A stretch of DNA of 64,000 nt from Rhodosorus marinus (taxonomy: Eukaryota > Rhodophyta > Stylonematophyceae > Stylonematales > Stylonemataceae), in NCBI GenBank assembly GCA_029953675.1, contig JAMWBK010000001.1:3550501-3614500 (forward strand), read 5' to 3'. The translations under genes were made by a program, and so were the position numbers. Shown piece by piece: positions 1 to 10,651 of the stretch; position 1 is the first letter of the stretch, and each line of letters starts with the position of its first letter. The notes under the pieces were generated by a model, which did no database searches, was not told the origin of the DNA, and was given only the letters and a program-made list of their open reading frames with translations.

Positions 1-568
1 GAGTTCTTGGCTGGGGGACTCGAGGGAGGCGTGAGCTTATACCTTTTATCGTCCATCCTGTACTGTTTCTTCAAAGTTTCGACGTTCTTTCGACATCGTT
101 CGTCGACATCAAGAGCAAGAGACTCGGGGAACTTCTTCACCAGATCAGCCGTTTCCTGCTGATTATCTTCGAAAAGCTCTGAGGAACGGGGAGAAAAACG
201 CCATAAGTTAGTCCCTCGGTACGCTTTTCGAGAACTGCATCTGTTTTTCTACTCTGAAAACAGTTCCTACCCTCCAAAAACGCCAAGTTCCTCCTCACTC
301 TCTCAACCTCAGGAACCTCGGGCGTCTTCCCTCCCTGGGACTGCCAATAACTCTGAGAACTCCACCCAAATGCCCTCAACGCAACTTTCTCTGCCGCAAA
401 ATCAGAGTACTCCATACGTTCTTGTAAATCCAAAACTAGCTCATCCCATCCCTCCTTGTCGGTCGCGCGGGGATCCAACCCAGCTCCCCGCCGAACCGTG
501 CAGACGGACCTACCCTCTCGACTCCGCAACCCAACAGTCCCGAACACGCCTTCAACAAACCCAATCAT
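1..568 (-). CDS. mTERF-like protein, 5' part (partial at left edge)
   Basis: Two exons are readable on the minus strand: 223-568 and 43-178, separated by a 44-nt GT-AG intron (179-222) that contains a CTAAC branch-like motif. A further GT at 41-42 starts an intron that runs off the window. The spliced reading has an N-terminal basic stretch (possible transit peptide), then FAAEKVALRAFGWS and a proline/glutamate segment followed by KKFPESLALDVDERC. This pattern of short helices, FP-x(2-3)-L, and a preceding GWS block resembles mTERF-family proteins of algae, which bind nucleic acid in mitochondria or plastids. The ATG at 566-568 is the first in frame after an upstream stop; a further 5' exon is possible. 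The domain assignment rests on remembered family pattern. Confidence 0.5.
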
Positions 569-775
569 GTCTTTCAACACTCAAGATATGCTTCCTTCTT
601 CACACGTTCCACTCTGCCAAACCTACCTCCTATACATCTATCAAACGCAAACCTCCTGTATCAGACACCCCCTACTCAACTATGTCATCCCTAAAACAAC
701 TCATCACGTCCACTCATTCCACCAGTCGAGGACCCAACAGAATTTGCGCTTTTTTCGGACGGGACAAAAAATAAT

Positions 776-850
776 TTGGGACAGCTATTGGGACAGCTAT
801 TGGGACAACTATTGGGACTAACTGTGGGACAAAAATTGGGATACAAATTG
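776..850. repeat. 12-bp short tandem repeat
   Basis: About six units of the type TTGGGACAGCTA, degrading rightward. A similar run of GGGACA-containing words lies at 53,815-53,915. Confidence 0.7.
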
Positions 851-1865
851 TATGGAAGTCCGTGAAAACCCCTTCCCCCGAAAGTGTTCTAAGGAGAGCT
901 GTAAATCTTAATCTCTTAATCAGATATCTGAACGAGGTGCTTGACCTGGAGCGGGATCTAATCCACTGTAAAAGGTCTCCAATGACTAGGACCGCGGCGA
1001 TGAAACCCACTGACTCTATGGCAAAGGCAGTCCAAATCAGACGCAGGGATGAAACCCGCTATCTTAACCCCAGCCCAAAGAAGCTCTGTTCTTTTATATC
1101 TATTCCTCGTTCTTCTTCCTGCCGGGATCTACATCCCAGCAAACTCCTAAACCCGCGGTTTACTACGATCCCTGATCTCATCTCGGGGGAGGGTTTTACA
1201 GTCACAGAAGCAGACCAACACTAGAGATGGCGAATCGCGGAAAGTCAATCTTAACTTCAAATACTTGACTAGATCCCATTCGCTCGCGGTCTCTAGTTTG
1301 CCGTTTCAGCTTCAGGGTGCTCAAGGTATTCTTGTTTGTAAAATGGTCACTTTTAAGGACTGAGCGTATTTGTAGACGAATAGGACACACTGGTCCGAAG
1401 ATCGTATGAGGGGTTTCAGTCTCGTAGCGCAAGAGCGGCGTCGACGGACCTTCGACGAACTTCGAGGCTTGGGGAAGACGGATTTCTTGCAGACGACTTG
1501 TATTTGGAACCGGGTATTGTACGAAGAGGATTGACTTTGATGTTGCGACCTGCTGAGAGTCACCCTGTGTTCTTGCGATCTGTTGATATCTATTTTCACT
1601 TATCCAACTCTGCGATCAGTGCTTCACGGTGCTTTTACTCTCCGTCCCAGCGCCTCACCAAGCACCCACCAAAAACGCTCGCGGTTGAGAGCTCACAGGG
1701 ACTTTCGAGAGATAAGGGTGTTGCCAAGTCCAAGATATTGGATAGTCCCCTCATTTCCTCGGGGTGGCCTCGAAAACCTATCTGAAAGCAACAACTCGAC
1801 AAGGGCACAAAACAATACGATTTCGTTACTAGAGGACGAGAGGTGAGACCTGGGTTGGAATTTTG

Positions 1866-1922
1866 CGCTCTATCAAAAGCATCCTTCTACAAGAGGCGCT
1901 TTGGGATGCGTTTGATAGAGCG
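1866..1922. repeat. Imperfect inverted repeat (hairpin)
   Basis: Arms of 19 bp (1866-1884 and 1904-1922) pair with one mismatch around a 19-nt loop. No gene overlaps. It could fold in RNA or be the remnant of a small inverted-repeat element. Confidence 0.65.
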
Positions 1923-2893
1923 GTCCAAGTTCGCAAGCCCAGCAGCCATTGCCGTTTGTTTGTTTGGTGAGAGTCCCGCGTGCCTCCGCATTAGGAAAAC
2001 GAAACCCTTGCATTTGCATTAGCTACCACTGCTTGCACTTGTGCCTCAGGGTGATTTTTCTATGGCTGCTTGCGCGCAGGTTGGTCACAGCGGCGTACAG
2101 TGTATCAGCAACAGAGAGTCTTTGCCCGCTGTTGTGACGCAACGTGATTGCTTCCAGGTGATTTTGAAGCATTCTTTGTGTCGTCGGATGGTGAAACGGC
2201 ATGGAGCTAGGTTTCCCAGTCGGTCGGATTAGCTTCAGGGTGACTTTGGATAGAGCCCCACCCCCTTGCGTGTGGATCTACCAGCTTCGGAATCGGACGC
2301 CAAAGGACCAGAATACCTAGACCAGCAGTTCTTGGAAACGAACGGCATCATGGTGGTGAAAATGTCGGGACTGAAGATCCAAAGAAGTCTGGCATCGCTT
2401 TGGGGAGTGCTTGCTCCTGCGTCTACCAGAGGACATAGGCCGAACACGTCCCCCCCCCCCCCCTGCATGCAAGGCCACTTGAAGAGGCAGAGCAGCCTGA
2501 GGTGGTGTCTGAATTCAGAGGTGGTGACCAGTCAGTCGGACGCGAGATTTCGCAGCTGGACGTCCGTGAAGAACCTCGAAGATCAAAGATGGTGGATTAC
2601 AGCAATTTCAGAAAGATGTTGCGGCGAGAAGACATATACTACGGCAGACCGGAAGACGTGTGGGAGGTAGTGTTCGGGAATTTCAGCGAACTCTAATCCA
2701 CAGCGAATCACACAGGTATTGAAAACGGGTGAGAACCGAGAACGGGCGAGATGTTGAATGGCCCGCCCGGTCGGGAGGCTAGAAAGAAATTAGCTAAGGT
2801 ACCGTTTTATTTGAATATCTTCAACGTCATTAACACCAACAGCAAGCGAGTCTAAATTTTGCTGCTATGAAATTCGTAATCAACGCGGGAGGG

Positions 2894-3639
2894 CTACTGA
2901 GACTTGTCGGCGATCCATTTGGAGATGGCCTCATTCTCCGAGAAAGTCTTGTACACTGCATGCAGGTTGGGATAGTTGGACCGCATGTCTTCTTCGGTAA
3001 GATTTCCGGTGCGGACAAGGTCGTGGAGGATACCAAAAATAGCGACATCGCCCCAAAGGTAGGATGCCTTATTGCCGTGGCTGAGAAGTACGTCTTCGAG
3101 CTTGAGCTTGGCGTAGAGGCGATCGAGAACGTGGAGTTGGGGTGGGGCTAGCTCAGTAGTGAGCTTCTGTTTCTGGTCTGCAGATCCGAATGCGTTCGAT
3201 GCCCAGTCGTCCCTGAACGAGGAACGAGTGTGAAAAACGCCGAGTTAGTATGGGACTTTCGGGTGGACGTGCATATGGATTTGTGACGAAGGAGATGAGC
3301 TTACCTCAAATGTTGATATTGATCTGCGACTGCGTCCTGAACATAGTTGTGGAGGTATTCATCGCTGGAGAGGTTCCTATTGTTTGCGATGTACCTCATG
3401 ATGGCAACGTGCTGCGTGAGAGTGACGCCGTCGATGTCGACGATGGGGACAGTGCCGGCGGGATTGTCTCCGGACTCGATGAGTACCTTTTTCTTCCGTT
3501 CCCATTCTCCGTTGGAGAGCGCGAAGAGCTGCTCCTCGTATTGAATTCCGTTCGCCAACATGAAGAACCTAACGACGCCTCCTCGCCCACCGACGGGGCC
3601 CAGGTTGAGGTACTGAAGATTGACCTTTGTCGCCGACAT
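2894..3639 (-). CDS. Glutathione S-transferase (sigma/alpha-like fold)
   Basis: Two exons, 3305-3639 and 2894-3212, joined across a 92-nt intron (3213-3304; GTAAGC...TTCAG). The spliced product is 217 aa, a usual GST length. Residues 1-80 form the thioredoxin-fold domain: VNLQYLNLGPVGGRGGVVRF, then the cis-proline region GTVPIVDIDG and the glutathione-binding Q/S-type segment TLTQHVAIMRYIA. The C-terminal all-helical half ends WIADKSQ and contains GDVAIFGILHDLV, the usual N-capping helix region. It would conjugate glutathione to electrophiles in the cytosol. The start ATG (3637-3639) is preferred because the conserved fold begins nine residues later; an open reading frame continues upstream without another good start. 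Confidence 0.9.
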
Positions 3640-4110
3640 GTTGTCTTTCTTTTCCAAGTTCAAGCACAGTTTTCTGGTATGCACGAGTAATATTTTTCTG
3701 TCGCGGTGCGCCTAGAGAGTCGTGTTCGTCTTGTAAAACTTCTTTAAATGCCTCCGAGAGTTCGATGTCTGTCGATGTTGTTGTTGTGTGTTGTGATGCT
3801 TGTGCTGTTCGATCCACCCAGACCAGAGCAGCCCACGGCAACGCTTTTATAGCCAAGGACCACCTCAAGGAGATCATGAAAATCAACTCCGACACTCCTC
3901 CAAATCGGTACCAAATCTCAGAGGAACTTTCCATCAACGTTGCTCCCAAACGTGTTAATCAAAACGAAGAAAAACCTTGCAGGAAATGTCGTGCACGCTT
4001 AATGACTGAGACGACGAATGGTCGAATGAAAACGACGAACAGACGTATATGACTGAATATGCAGTCAATATATCATCCGACCCTTCTGTTCAATGACGAG
4101 CCGATAAATG

Positions 4111-4362
4111 ATTGAATTATTCTGTAAAAATAGATTTATTATAATAATTATGAGTTGTTTGTGTCTAAGTTCAATCACAATCGATCAGATATGTGGAGAA
4201 ATTATGGGCGGGCGAAAAGGGGGTGGGAGTAGTTCGTAATGATTGAAATTTTAGTAAAGAATAGAGTTATGAAAATAATTACGAGTGCGTGATATCTAAT
4301 TTCAATCAAAGTCATCGGTTATACGAAGAAACCATGGGCGGGCGAAGAGGGGTGTGGGGGGG
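4111..4362. repeat. Diverged direct tandem duplication, two ~120-bp copies
   Basis: Copy 1 (4111-4232) and copy 2 (4242-4362) align end to end with a period of about 131 bp. Both pass from an AT-rich part (ATTGAA, AATAGA, AATAATTA, TTCAATCA) into GGGCGGGCGAA and a G-rich tail. Confidence 0.7.
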
Positions 4363-4412
4363 GAGAGGGGTGGTTGTAGGTTGGTTACGTGGTTGTGGTT
4401 GTGCGAACCCGT

Positions 4413-4454
4413 TGGGCTCACGTCCCGCTCAACTTCCAGCGGGACTTGAGCCCA
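4413..4454. repeat. 17-bp inverted repeat with 8-nt loop
   Basis: Arms 4413-4429 and 4438-4454 pair at 16 of 17 positions; the loop is CAACTTCC. High GC in the stem makes a stable hairpin likely in either strand's RNA. Confidence 0.75.
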
Positions 4455-5232
4455 TACAACTTTTCACCTTCTCGGATGCCTGTAAGTTCAGAACGTGGTC
4501 GAGCTAAAGGAATTTTTTTAGTTTTTCAATTTTTGAGGATAAGCCGGCTCGCGCTCGTGGTGCATCTTGAAGGCTGTGCAAGGTACCCCATGCGACGAAG
4601 CTTCCCACTAGTAGATATCAACCCAGTCGGGATCACCGGCAAAAGGCATACTAGGTACATCTGCGCTGGCATATCCCCCATTCCCGAGCGGTTCTACAAC
4701 GCGCGGGAATTCACCACAATGAAGCGCTTAGGTCGCGGGAGGAGTTTGATGGGTACTCCTTGTTTGGGTACATGATACGGAAGAAGCTTCAAAAATCCCT
4801 CTATTGCCCAGATTGGACCATTGTAGAAAAATCCGTGCACACTCGCGCGCTGTAGCCCTTAGCACGCGCTAGTAGACGCTAAGCGGCCATATCCTGACAA
4901 AGAACTTTTTCGCTTCGATGCGACAATCAGGATAGCGCAGGAGCGAATATCTATTTTATCCTGTGATCCGTTCCGAGACGAGTCACTTGCTCGCCCGTAC
5001 GAGGCGCAGCATCCCTACTAGCTTGAATGATAGCTACTAGATTCAAAAACAGCTCAGGTAGGGCCGTGATGAGAATAGCACAGATGAGGATATCCCTTAG
5101 AAAATGGCAGCACTTTCCTTAAGTTACGATTTGCTTTACTGACGGAGCCAAGCTCACGCGCGTCGTGAGGCTGTACAGAAACGAGTACGTCCATGCTACA
5201 CCCCTCTCCTTCTCTTGTCTTCGCTTGGGGAT

Positions 5233-5916
5233 CTAAATCTTCCTGATCCTGTAGCTTCCGAGTCTCCTCCCCCCGAAGACTGACTGGAGAATGTCCTCAA
5301 TCTGCTCCGTTGGGTTTGTCGCCGAATTGGAAATGGAAAAGTTGGTCCCCTCTTCAGTTCCGGCATCCCAAGCACCGAGTTTGCCGGTAAGCGATTTCAC
5401 GAATACCCCCGTGGTCTGGTCACAAACATCGATATTGTAGAATCCGGTAATCCAATCCGGGCTGGGAGCGATCATTGAAATCGCGGATACCAATGATCGC
5501 TTTCCGTCGACGTCGATCGTGACGGAAACGGTCTCGCTTCCATCGAAAGTCACAACGTTGTCCACAGCAAAATCGTATACGTTGCGGCCAAGATGTTCAT
5601 CAAGTTCTCCATCGAGTCTGAACGTAGAACCAGTCTCAGCTACATCCTCGACACCACGTGTCGCGAATCCATAAGGCTTCCACATGCAGTAGCCGGGGCT
5701 GTGGCTCGCAGCCACCAGTGGAGAGAAGTGAGCAGACGATGGGTAAGCGTCCGGGTGTCTAGCTCGGGTCCACTGGTATCTGAATGTGACCTTGTAGCTT
5801 GCCGTTCCCTTGCACTTGGACTTGCTAGCGCGCTCCGCCGTCACAAGCGATACATCCGTGGGAACAGCGACTACACTCGCCACAAGGAGAATCAAGCCAG
5901 CTACGAAGAACTTCAT
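5233..5916 (-). CDS. Secreted spondin-domain protein
   Basis: Single exon of 227 aa. Residues 1-17 are a clear signal peptide (MKFFVAGLILLVASVVAV). Residues about 40-190 match the spondin N domain: FRYQWTRARHPDAYPSSAHF, SPLVAASHSPGY, then a beta-rich stretch and SMIAPSPDWITGFYNIDVCD, followed by AWDAGTEEGTNF. The APSPDW and WDAGT motifs are diagnostic of the family, where acidic residues coordinate a metal ion. In animals the domain occurs in extracellular-matrix proteins; stand-alone secreted versions occur in marine microbes and algae. A role at the cell surface is inferred. Three cysteines (about 35, 77, 165) could form disulfides. No intron is needed. Confidence 0.85.
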   Translation of the reverse strand: MKFFVAGLILLVASVVAVPTDVSLVTAERASKSKCKGTASYKVTFRYQWTRARHPDAYPSSAHFSPLVAASHSPGYCMWKPYGFATRGVEDVAETGSTFRLDGELDEHLGRNVYDFAVDNVVTFDGSETVSVTIDVDGKRSLVSAISMIAPSPDWITGFYNIDVCDQTTGVFVKSLTGKLGAWDAGTEEGTNFSISNSATNPTEQIEDILQSVFGGRRLGSYRIRKI

Positions 5917-7965
5917 CGTGATCAGAACTGTGCCTAGCCGTGAGCTCCTCTACACTAGACAAATGTTTGCAACAGAGTGAGCACGGTTCTCACCCTCCCA
6001 TCTCTCTCAGCAACAATCCATCGTTTATATACCCTCGCTGGACATCCCCTTTTCCTCAACACGAGAAAGCCTGATCCTCATCACCCCCTCTCAAAAAAAC
6101 ACGAATTCTGCCGCCAACAAAACCAAAAAACCCCTGTGCAAATACACAAAGCTATTTAGTTTTTGTAAAATAAAATATTAGAATACATATACCCCCTATC
6201 TGTTTCACGTTAAATTGAGTGCGGAATCGATAAGGGGGGTACTACTGTTTTTACGCTCCTTGACGCGTTTATCAACCCCGAATCTCCATTTTGGGCAAGA
6301 ATGGATCGAGATTTGAGCCTTTTCGTATCTAAGATAGGACTATACTTGCTTTTTGTTGAATAATATCTTACCGATAGAAGAGACTATCTAGATATTGACT
6401 ACCACCTCAGATCAAGAGTCAGTTGATAGGAGAGAAACGGACCGGAAAGTCGAGCGACCCTTGATCATCAGACTAGAGAAGCAGAAAGTAGGAGTTTATC
6501 TTTCTGTTCGTGCCCCTGAGACGTTTTTTTCGGGCTGCTGATTTTTGCTGTTAAAAGAGAGCCTTCTACCCTGTCAGTTTTTCTCCTCCCCCAGTCCCGA
6601 GCGTCACAGCTTGTTCACGACCCACCAAGATATCGATTGGCAACCACCCCCCAAAATGTCGAGCAAGAAAACAACGTCGTAGCACCCTGCCATCCACACA
6701 AATTTTTCTCCCTCGTCGTCTCTTCCTTTCTCTCGAAATGCATTTCCTCCGGGGTGAGCACAAAAACGAGAGCTTACCAGCTCTCCACACGGGGAGTCAC
6801 ACACGTAAAGCCCAGCTAAGATCCAACATTCTGTCTCAAACCGAATTGACCGAGCTCTACGCTGGCGCCAACGTCACGTCGTCTCAGGGACGACCATGAC
6901 TAACATTGCCAAACAAAATCAAACCGTCTTCAATCCGAAAACCAAAAACAAACCGTTAAAAACAATAATCAGGATCCCATTTTCTCCTTCTTACAAATAA
7001 CCAAAAAATACGCTATCGCTCTCTCTTTAATTTGATTATTTTTATTAGTATACGCCTAAAAACTACGATTATTCACCTGAGCGTCAACCTTCTATGATTT
7101 TACTTGTTATTTGAAGGATCCTTGGTAAGTTCTTCGTCTTTTCATGGTATGAGTGTAGTAATCTACCAATAAATGAATTGCATGCGGACAAAAAAGGAAG
7201 AAACAAGTAAAATCTATTTAAGCGTCATACAAAGTTCAGTCATTATGTTCTATACACAGGATTAAAATGTACCTTAAATTCTATATGTGGACTTTATTGA
7301 TTGATAATAATGAGTGACAACTTGAGAGCTTATATTCATAGTCGCGAAACTCTAAAACAACCGTGTTTGTCAATAGATGAAAAATTTATATTTTATTCTG
7401 AACTTGTGAGCTGAATATTCGGAGGGGTAGACTCGGCCTATAAAACATTCAGAGGAGAGGTCTTACAGAATTATTTCGAGGATTAAGGATCTTTTGTTCT
7501 TTTCCTCCCCCCCCCTATTGCTCCGACGTAATAATGGCTCGAAATTTGTTATCCAATACTGTTTTTGTAGTAGTTTAGTCGAGAAGAAAATACGGACTAA
7601 ATATTTCAGAAGAAAATAGATTACCGTAGAAAATGTCTTCTTTTCCATCACTAGCGATGCGATGAAAATGATTTTTGTTTTTAAGAAATAATTATACCTT
7701 TCTTTTGGGGCAACGGAGGAAAAAGTTGAAAATCAAAGAAAATGGGTCTTTTGGAGTTAAGATAAGGACGAGTCATTGGAACTCGGAAGGCTGATGTCAG
7801 GAGGGCACTTCATCTGAGAAGGTCTTGCACAGCCTCTGGAGAGATTCTGATGAAGAGACAAACTAAGACAAGAGACCTACAGGTATCCCTTTGACGAAGA
7901 AGAACGTTTTTTCCCTCTCTCTCTCTCACTTTCAGTACAATCGGGAGAAATCCTGACTTGACACA
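5917..7965. other. Gene-free, AT-rich stretch
   Basis: Upstream region of the spondin gene followed by strongly AT-rich sequence from about 6900 to 7750. Nothing in either strand resembles an exon with known similarity. No ribosomal or tRNA gene was seen. Confidence 0.6.
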
Positions 7966-8085
7966 ATGGTTGGCGGATCATCATCGTCGTCGGGGGTTAA
8001 ACCAATGCCGCTCGTCAATCAGCAGGTGGGAAGGGAGCTGCTGTTGGATGTCTTTCCGCATGTCTCGTTCCCGCGGAATGCGTAA
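7966..8085 (+). CDS. Possible short open reading frame or first exon
   Basis: An ATG in fair context opens a 39-aa frame with a serine run and LLLDVFPHVSFPRNA, ending at TAA. GTAAGAC overlaps the stop, so this could be a first exon spliced into one of the open frames at about 8110-8300 (for example the one containing ENMIDFIEDIKDQPP). I could not find a join that keeps frame convincingly, and I do not recognise the product. Confidence 0.2.
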   Translation: MVGGSSSSSGVKPMPLVNQQVGRELLLDVFPHVSFPRNA

Positions 8086-8428
8086 GACGGATCCAAGCCT
8101 CTTTTTCTCCAATCCATGCATCGTGAACTCGGCCGGGGGGAAGCCCCGTGGCCGCAGGGAGAAAACATGATCGACTTCATCGAAGACATCAAGGATCAGC
8201 CACCGCAGGCCAAAAGACAAAAGTTCTCTCTTCCCTCCCCTAGCTATCAGAGAAACCGCATGAACTGGGCAAAACGAAGTTCTTCGTGCCTTGCGAATGT
8301 CGTTCTCTTGTAATGACTCCGCTGCTGATCCCTACTGCAATTTGTCCTCAGATCTGTTCTCCCGGGAGACCTTTGGCAAGATGCTTCCCGCCCCTCGTCG
8401 CGGAACATTTCGCAAAAACCGATTTGCT

Positions 8429-9868
8429 TCAAGATGATGGAATAGATATCACGGCGATGAACAGAGCCAGAAACCCAATGAGATAGATGAGCCGAACGAC
8501 GTGCCTACTACTCCAGAAGGGCAGGTTGTAGGGCGTTAGAGCAGCCGCGGCGTCCCACTTCTCTGAGATGTACTTGGAGCTGGCCAGGTGCATTCCACAG
8601 GGAATCAGAATCTCGAGAATGAATCCGAACAGCCCAGCGACGGCCAGGATCAGGTCGAGCTTCTTGAACAGAGCAGCGAGGATCAATGGCGGCAGACTGA
8701 ACGAAATTCTGGCAATCGCTTTCCTCGAAACGCCAGTGGACCTTTCGATGGATTCCGGGAGAAAGAGCGCGATGTTATCGCCCAGAGTTACGCCGTTCAT
8801 CGGAAAAGAGCTCATCACGTTGATAACAGGAAACAGGAGCACTACCAGCCTCGTCGCGCCGCTGAGGAGTTCTGCTCGTCGGTTGGGTTCAAGACATATA
8901 TCCCAGCCGTTGCCACAGCCGGTGTAGGTGGACCAGTTCAGGCTCACCAGGGGGCTGACCTGTTCGAATGCGAAGCCTCCGAGGATCGCCAGGAGGAGGT
9001 AGAGCACGACGACGAACGCCATTGCCGTTGTGCCGATGAAGCTCGCTCTGGATTTGTCCCTCAGCGGCTGCATCACGTCAGGGAGGTTGAAGTGGCAGTT
9101 AAGGGCGAGGAAGCAGGGGCCGAAGGCCTTTCCAAACTTATCCCAACGGAAGAGGAGCTGGGACCCTGTTCGGGTCTGAAATCGGACCAACACGGACGGA
9201 TCCGTGCCCACACGCCACGCAAGCGTCACTAGCATGATCGTGAAGGCCACCATCCGGTACAGCGAGAGAAATTTTTGAAGCACCGCCTGTTCGCTCAGGT
9301 TGAGGAGGACGAGGTACAGACATATCGCGGTGAAGAAGGCGAGCGCAAAGTGGTAGGTTGTTGTGCACCCCATGGACGCGTTTGCAGCGTAGATATCGCA
9401 AGATTTGGATAAGAAGGCAGAGGAGAAGAGCGAGGATACTGAAGATCCAAACACCGAAGCATACGACCACATCAAGCCACTGGTGTAGAAGAAAACCCCA
9501 GCCTGGCTTATCCACGCGCCATACGATCCCTGAAAGATCTGCGCAATCCGAGTGAAATCGAACTTCTCCAGGGTGATCCTGTTCACAGGCCGAGTCCTCT
9601 CCCCAATATTCGCAACGCCTTCAGCCCTGGCCATGATCTCCAGAGTGTAGACCATGGAGACCGTTGCCAGCACCCCACCAACAAGCAAGATACTCACGGC
9701 CAGGCCGTATCCACCCTCAACAAACGCATAAGGTAGTCCAAAACATCCAGTCCCAACCACGTAGTTTATAATCATCGCCATCGCCACCTGAGATGAGTAC
9801 AGTTTGATTCCATTCTTCCCAGCTTCCTCCTCGTCCTCCGGCATCAACAGCTCCCTCCTTTCATCCAT
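8429..9868 (-). CDS. Amino acid permease, AAAP (Aa_trans) family
   Basis: Single exon of 479 aa. After a short acidic cytosolic N-terminus come about eleven hydrophobic helices. The first carries the family hallmark INYVVGTGCFGLPYAFVEGG, and later segments include FNLPDVMQPLRDKS, a typical AAAP helix-6 loop, and VINVMSSFPMNGVTLGDNI. The length matches SLC36/SLC38-type transporters and plant AVT proteins. It should move neutral or other amino acids across the plasma, vacuolar or another internal membrane, coupled to protons or sodium; substrate and membrane cannot be read from sequence. The start ATG follows an in-frame stop region and gives the expected acidic N-terminus. A 3' open frame overlap on the other strand is shadow. 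Confidence 0.9.
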   Translation of the reverse strand: MDERRELLMPEDEEEAGKNGIKLYSSQVAMAMIINYVVGTGCFGLPYAFVEGGYGLAVSILLVGGVLATVSMVYTLEIMARAEGVANIGERTRPVNRITLEKFDFTRIAQIFQGSYGAWISQAGVFFYTSGLMWSYASVFGSSVSSLFSSAFLSKSCDIYAANASMGCTTTYHFALAFFTAICLYLVLLNLSEQAVLQKFLSLYRMVAFTIMLVTLAWRVGTDPSVLVRFQTRTGSQLLFRWDKFGKAFGPCFLALNCHFNLPDVMQPLRDKSRASFIGTTAMAFVVVLYLLLAILGGFAFEQVSPLVSLNWSTYTGCGNGWDICLEPNRRAELLSGATRLVVLLFPVINVMSSFPMNGVTLGDNIALFLPESIERSTGVSRKAIARISFSLPPLILAALFKKLDLILAVAGLFGFILEILIPCGMHLASSKYISEKWDAAAALTPYNLPFWSSRHVVRLIYLIGFLALFIAVISIPSS

Positions 9869-10097
9869 TGCTCACGCTCTAGTCATCCAGCATATTCTAC
9901 ACTCTTTCAAAACATCAACAACTCGCCTCCATAAATCTTCATTCAAGCTGCAAACCTCCCAAACAGAGTAAGATCCTTCCCCCACCCTCCCGAATCCCCC
10001 GCCCGCAATCCCGATAGATATTCTCTCTTCCTCCTCGCCGTTACTACTTGAGCAAGGCCTCCAACTCGAGTCTCACCTGAGCTCGTTCAAAACTAGG

Positions 10098-10168
10098 CGT
10101 GTCATTTCCGTCAGAAAAAAGTTGATCAGACAGGGTTGTCATTTCCGTCCGATAAAACTTTATCAGAC
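10098..10168. repeat. 38-bp tandem duplication inside a dispersed repeat
   Basis: Two adjacent copies of TGTCATTTCCGTC...ATCAGAC occur in a row. The second begins the AGGGTTGTCAT motif (10,132) that recurs at 19,886 and, inverted, at 22,140. Confidence 0.65.
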
Positions 10169-10405
10169 AAAACATTACGTAATAATTAAATATTTTGATC
10201 TTCTGGTTCGCGTCCGATACAGGTTTATGGGACCTGAATAAAACAAATAAAAACACCAAACAGGTCCAATAACCGTCCGATATTATTCAATCAAAAAGTT
10301 AATATTGATTGCAATTCAATCGTTTTCTTCCGACGCGACATCCGGAGGGACGACCTCTTGGTTGGCATTTTAGTGCATAATCGTTCGAACGGCCACAACT
10401 TATTT

Positions 10406-10651
10406 CAGAGCCTGTCTACACTGAGGAGCGGAAAAGGAGACGCTGAAGACATCGCGTCCAACAACAGAGCAGCGTTCAAACGCCGGAGATAGTCAGCGGC
10501 AGCTCCGTGGACGAGGCTGTCAAGAAGGCCTGAGGGAATTGCGAAAAACACGACCAAGTCGGCGAGAAGCAACACTGTCTAAAGGACCAAAGCACTCGAT
10601 GATCCAGCGGTATGAACTGATGAGATAGCGTCGAGTCCCGAAAGGTTGGAT
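10406..10651. repeat. Dispersed repeat family A, copy 1 (~246 bp)
   Basis: Aligns nearly collinearly with 22,688-22,934 at roughly three-quarters identity, from CAGAGCCT to GGTTGGAT. The function is unknown; the second copy keeps a hydrophobic open frame on the minus strand that is broken here. Confidence 0.7.

Larger units (their letters stand above)
569..2893. other. Gene-free stretch
   Basis: No convincing gene. It holds the 12-bp tandem repeat at 776-850, a long hairpin at 1866-1922 and a C14 homopolymer near 2450-2463. Short open frames on both strands lack family similarity and codon continuity. Confidence 0.6.
3640..5232. other. Gene-free stretch with repeats
   Basis: Contains a diverged tandem duplication (4111-4362), a long hairpin (4413-4454) and otherwise unremarkable sequence. 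No exon with family similarity was found. Confidence 0.6.
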
